Shown: positions 61,950 through 64,000 of the stretch, in pieces | How the letters are laid out: every line of letters begins with the position of its first letter | How positions within the stretch are numbered: position 1 is the stretch's first letter | Source: Zonotrichia leucophrys gambelii | Taxonomy: Eukaryota > Chordata > Aves > Passeriformes > Passerellidae | Assembly (NCBI RefSeq): GCF_028769735.1 | Contig: NC_088171.1 | Location: 124,146,533 to 124,210,532 of the forward strand | Reading direction: 5' to 3' | Length of the DNA stretch: 64,000 bases | Program-made: the position numbers and the translations under genes | The notes under the pieces: model-generated | What the model was told of the DNA's origin: nothing | Database searches by the model: none | Seen by the model: only the letters and a program-made list of their open reading frames with translations

Positions 61950-62090
61950 GCAGATAATCCCTGCCACAGATCTGCAGGGATACAAACGGCCAGGGCTGTT
62001 TGTTATCTGAGCCTGGTGAGCGGCCAGTAAGGAGGACATGGACAGCCAGAGCAGTCACCTTTAATGTGCAGTGGGTATAAATAGTGGCTG
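61950..62090. promoter_or_regulatory. Candidate regulatory cluster (GATA sites and TATA-like box)
   Basis: AGATAA at 61952-61957, TTATCT (reverse GATA) at 62003-62008 and TATAAATA at 62076-62083 lie within 140 bases. The last could be a TATA box or a near-match MEF2 site. HEY1 is active in heart and vessels, so a GATA-bearing element is plausible, but these motifs are short and the call is weak. Confidence 0.25.
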
Positions 62091-63732
62091 CTGCCTCTGA
62101 ATCTGTGTCCCTCCCTCACCCACCGCACTTATCCTTCCGATGGAGAGGAAATTCAGCCAGAGGGTGATGAGAGCAGAAGGTGAAGCTCCTTTGATTAGAC
62201 CACAAATGACAGCCTGCATTTCAGTCCCATTTCCTTCCTTCCCCTAAGGTGTGCTTGAATGAGAGCACTTGGTCTCCCAAATCCAGTAATCTCCACTGTG
62301 ACCACATGAGGTGGAAATGCAAATGCCGGGGAGGAGGCCACATGCTGATCTGCTGCCCCAGATTTGGGATCAGAAAGTCATAACTCAAAATTCTGCTTTG
62401 TCCCAGCTGCAGCAACCCCAGACACTGCCTAGAGGCAGTAATGCTGTGGCTGACTTGATGCCCATGTCCCCTTCATCACAAGACAACATTCCCATGGTGG
62501 CCCTCCTGCAGATCTCTGCCCCAGACCAGGCCATGTGATGGCCTCACACTCCTTGGCTTGGATTATGAGAGCAGCTTGTGAGCTGCTCCAAGAGCTAGGT
62601 GCTGCTCCCAGTGCTCTGCCTGCAGGCTCAGAGCTTTGCTCCCAGTGTGTCCCCAAGACAGGCTTATGCTGTCGAGCCCTGCAGCTCCTGGCCAGGCACA
62701 CAGGAGCGCTGTGGTAAGGCCAGGAATAAAACCACTGCCAGAGAGACATCCTGTCAGTCTTATACCTGCTCTAATCACTAGACTGCACTTCTGTTGCTTC
62801 ATCCGCTACACAAGATTTCTTCTTTTTTGGTGTTTTCAGTGGAACACTCTCCAGTTTCCAGTGGATTTTGGACATGGTAAACAAACAAGGCCACTGTTTG
62901 TTTCTTTTAGGTGTATGTGTACACTTTCCTATACAAATTCCTGTAATACTTTCTTTAAGAGGAATCAAAATTCAGAAGTGTAGAAAGTTTTCTTCTAATG
63001 CTTTCAATGCTCCTGTAAATCTTTCCTCTTTTTGTTAAAGCTGAACATGGAAAGTGAACATGGCATTGATGCGGTATCTGCCATGTCAGGCACTGCAGTC
63101 ACTGAAGGACAGCTCCCATGGAGGCTTGCTGGTGCACCAGGCACCTTTTGGCACATGGCAGAGGTGACCTCATTCATCTCCAGCAGAGATGCTGTGGAGT
63201 CACTGGGTAGGTTCACCAAGGAGAAGCAGTGCCAAGGCATTGCCCAGCCATGCATTCTGCATACACCATTATGCTTTAAAAAGAACTGTTGCTGTTTTAT
63301 CTGAAAATACTGAGACATTTCACTACTAGCTTTCATACAAGGAAACTGCTTTTGAAAGAGGTACCTGACAGATTGTTAGGAGGAAACAGGCAATGAAGGA
63401 GGAGAGAGAATCTGTCTGAGACTGATCAGAGGAGATTTTAGTAGGTTAGGGCAACAGTACCCAGCTTCTTTTTCAGATCCCTCAGGGCCCTGACTCTGCA
63501 TCCAAAACATGACCCCTTGTTTGGGTGGCATGTGCAGACAGGAGAAGAGGGACATTTATCTTCTGTGACCAGACAGCACCCTGAACAACTTATAGGCAAA
63601 TAGGTGTTGAGGACCACAGGCCATTGTGCTGTTGCCAGCTGCAGAAGAGTCGGCTCACACCTACAGCTACTCTGTAAATAACCTTTGGAGGTCACGGGGG
63701 GTTAAACAGCTCATGGAGTGTGCAATTGCAGA

Positions 63733-64000
63733 TGTCACAGAATCACAGAATCAAGGAATCACAAAATGATTTGGGTTGGAAGAGACCTTAAAGATCCTTT
63801 AGTTTCATCCTCACTGCCATGGACAGGGACCTTTTCACTAGACCAGGTTTCTCAAATCTCCATCCAATCCGGCCTTGAACACTTCCAGTGATGGGGCATC
63901 CACAACTTCTCTGGACAACCTGTTCTGGTGCCTCACCATCCTTGATAAGCTGTTTCATTGGTAACCTCCTCCCCACCACCCAGTTTCCTCCAACAGCAGC
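63733..64000 (-). mobile_element. CR1 LINE fragment, antisense, running off the window
   Basis: A clear copy. It begins CACAGAATCACAGAATCAAG, then 'ttgggttggaagagacctta', 'ttcactagaccaggtttctc', 'ccggccttgaacacttccag' and 'tggggcatccacaacttctc'. It is cut by the window end, so its 5' extent is unknown. It seems the least diverged CR1 here. Confidence 0.95.

Larger units (their letters stand above)
47774..64000. other. Intergenic region upstream of HEY1 (non-coding)
   Basis: About 16 kb in which I can support no coding exon. It contains two CR1 fragments at its ends (47983-48265 and 63733-64000), a promoter- or enhancer-like block at 54430-54780, a small CpG-rich patch at 55375-55640, and a possible regulatory cluster near 61950-62090. 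The segments 48270-54400 and 55700-61900 are otherwise unremarkable, with short unsupported open frames only. Confidence 0.75.

Noticed and set aside
63438..63979. Minus-strand open frames near the window end
   Set aside because: The frame at 63788-63979 is CR1 sequence; the frame at 63438-63695 has no recognisable product.

Overview
This is a window of vertebrate nuclear genome, almost certainly from a bird. The coding sequence is broken into short exons with consensus GT/AG splice sites, the introns and spacers are long, and the interspersed repeats are of avian type: several truncated CR1 LINE tails and one ERVL-like solo LTR. No bacterial-style operon, CRISPR array, rRNA or tRNA gene was seen. 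Only two protein-coding genes can be supported, and both are recognised at protein level.

Region 1 (1-~21.2 kb, + strand) is the 3' part of STMN2 (stathmin-2/SCG10), a neuronal microtubule-regulating protein. Exon 1, which encodes the first six residues plus one base, lies upstream of the window. The other four coding exons are present (6577-6672, 7306-7478, 17272-17463, 19822-19881) and give residues 7-179 of the usual 179-residue protein. A 3' UTR of about 1.3 kb follows, with two possible poly(A) signals.

Region 2 (~21.2-44.0 kb) is a gene-free spacer between two convergent genes. It holds CR1 fragments, a solo LTR, long poly(A) tracts, and GT and TAA microsatellites.

Region 3 (~44.0-47.7 kb, - strand) is a complete HEY1 gene, a bHLH-Orange repressor and direct Notch target. 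It has five coding exons (305 aa), three of its four introns are very short, and the start codon sits in a CpG island with two high-affinity RBPJ-type sites (CGTGGGAA).

Region 4 (47.7-64 kb) is non-coding sequence upstream of HEY1. It contains a promoter- or enhancer-like cluster at 54.4-54.8 kb (a third CGTGGGAA site, a weaker RTGGGAA site, a CACGTG E-box, a CTAATTAG homeodomain site and a G-quadruplex-prone run), a small CpG-rich patch at 55.4-55.6 kb, a GATA/TATA-like cluster near 62 kb, and two CR1 fragments.

The STMN2-HEY1 neighbourhood is the conserved arrangement known from human 8q21, so the window looks like an ordinary syntenic block. I found no evidence of a new multi-gene system. 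The points of most interest are regulatory (the Notch-site clusters around HEY1) and structural (tetranucleotide arrays inside the HEY1 CpG island, and an open frame extending upstream of the HEY1 start).
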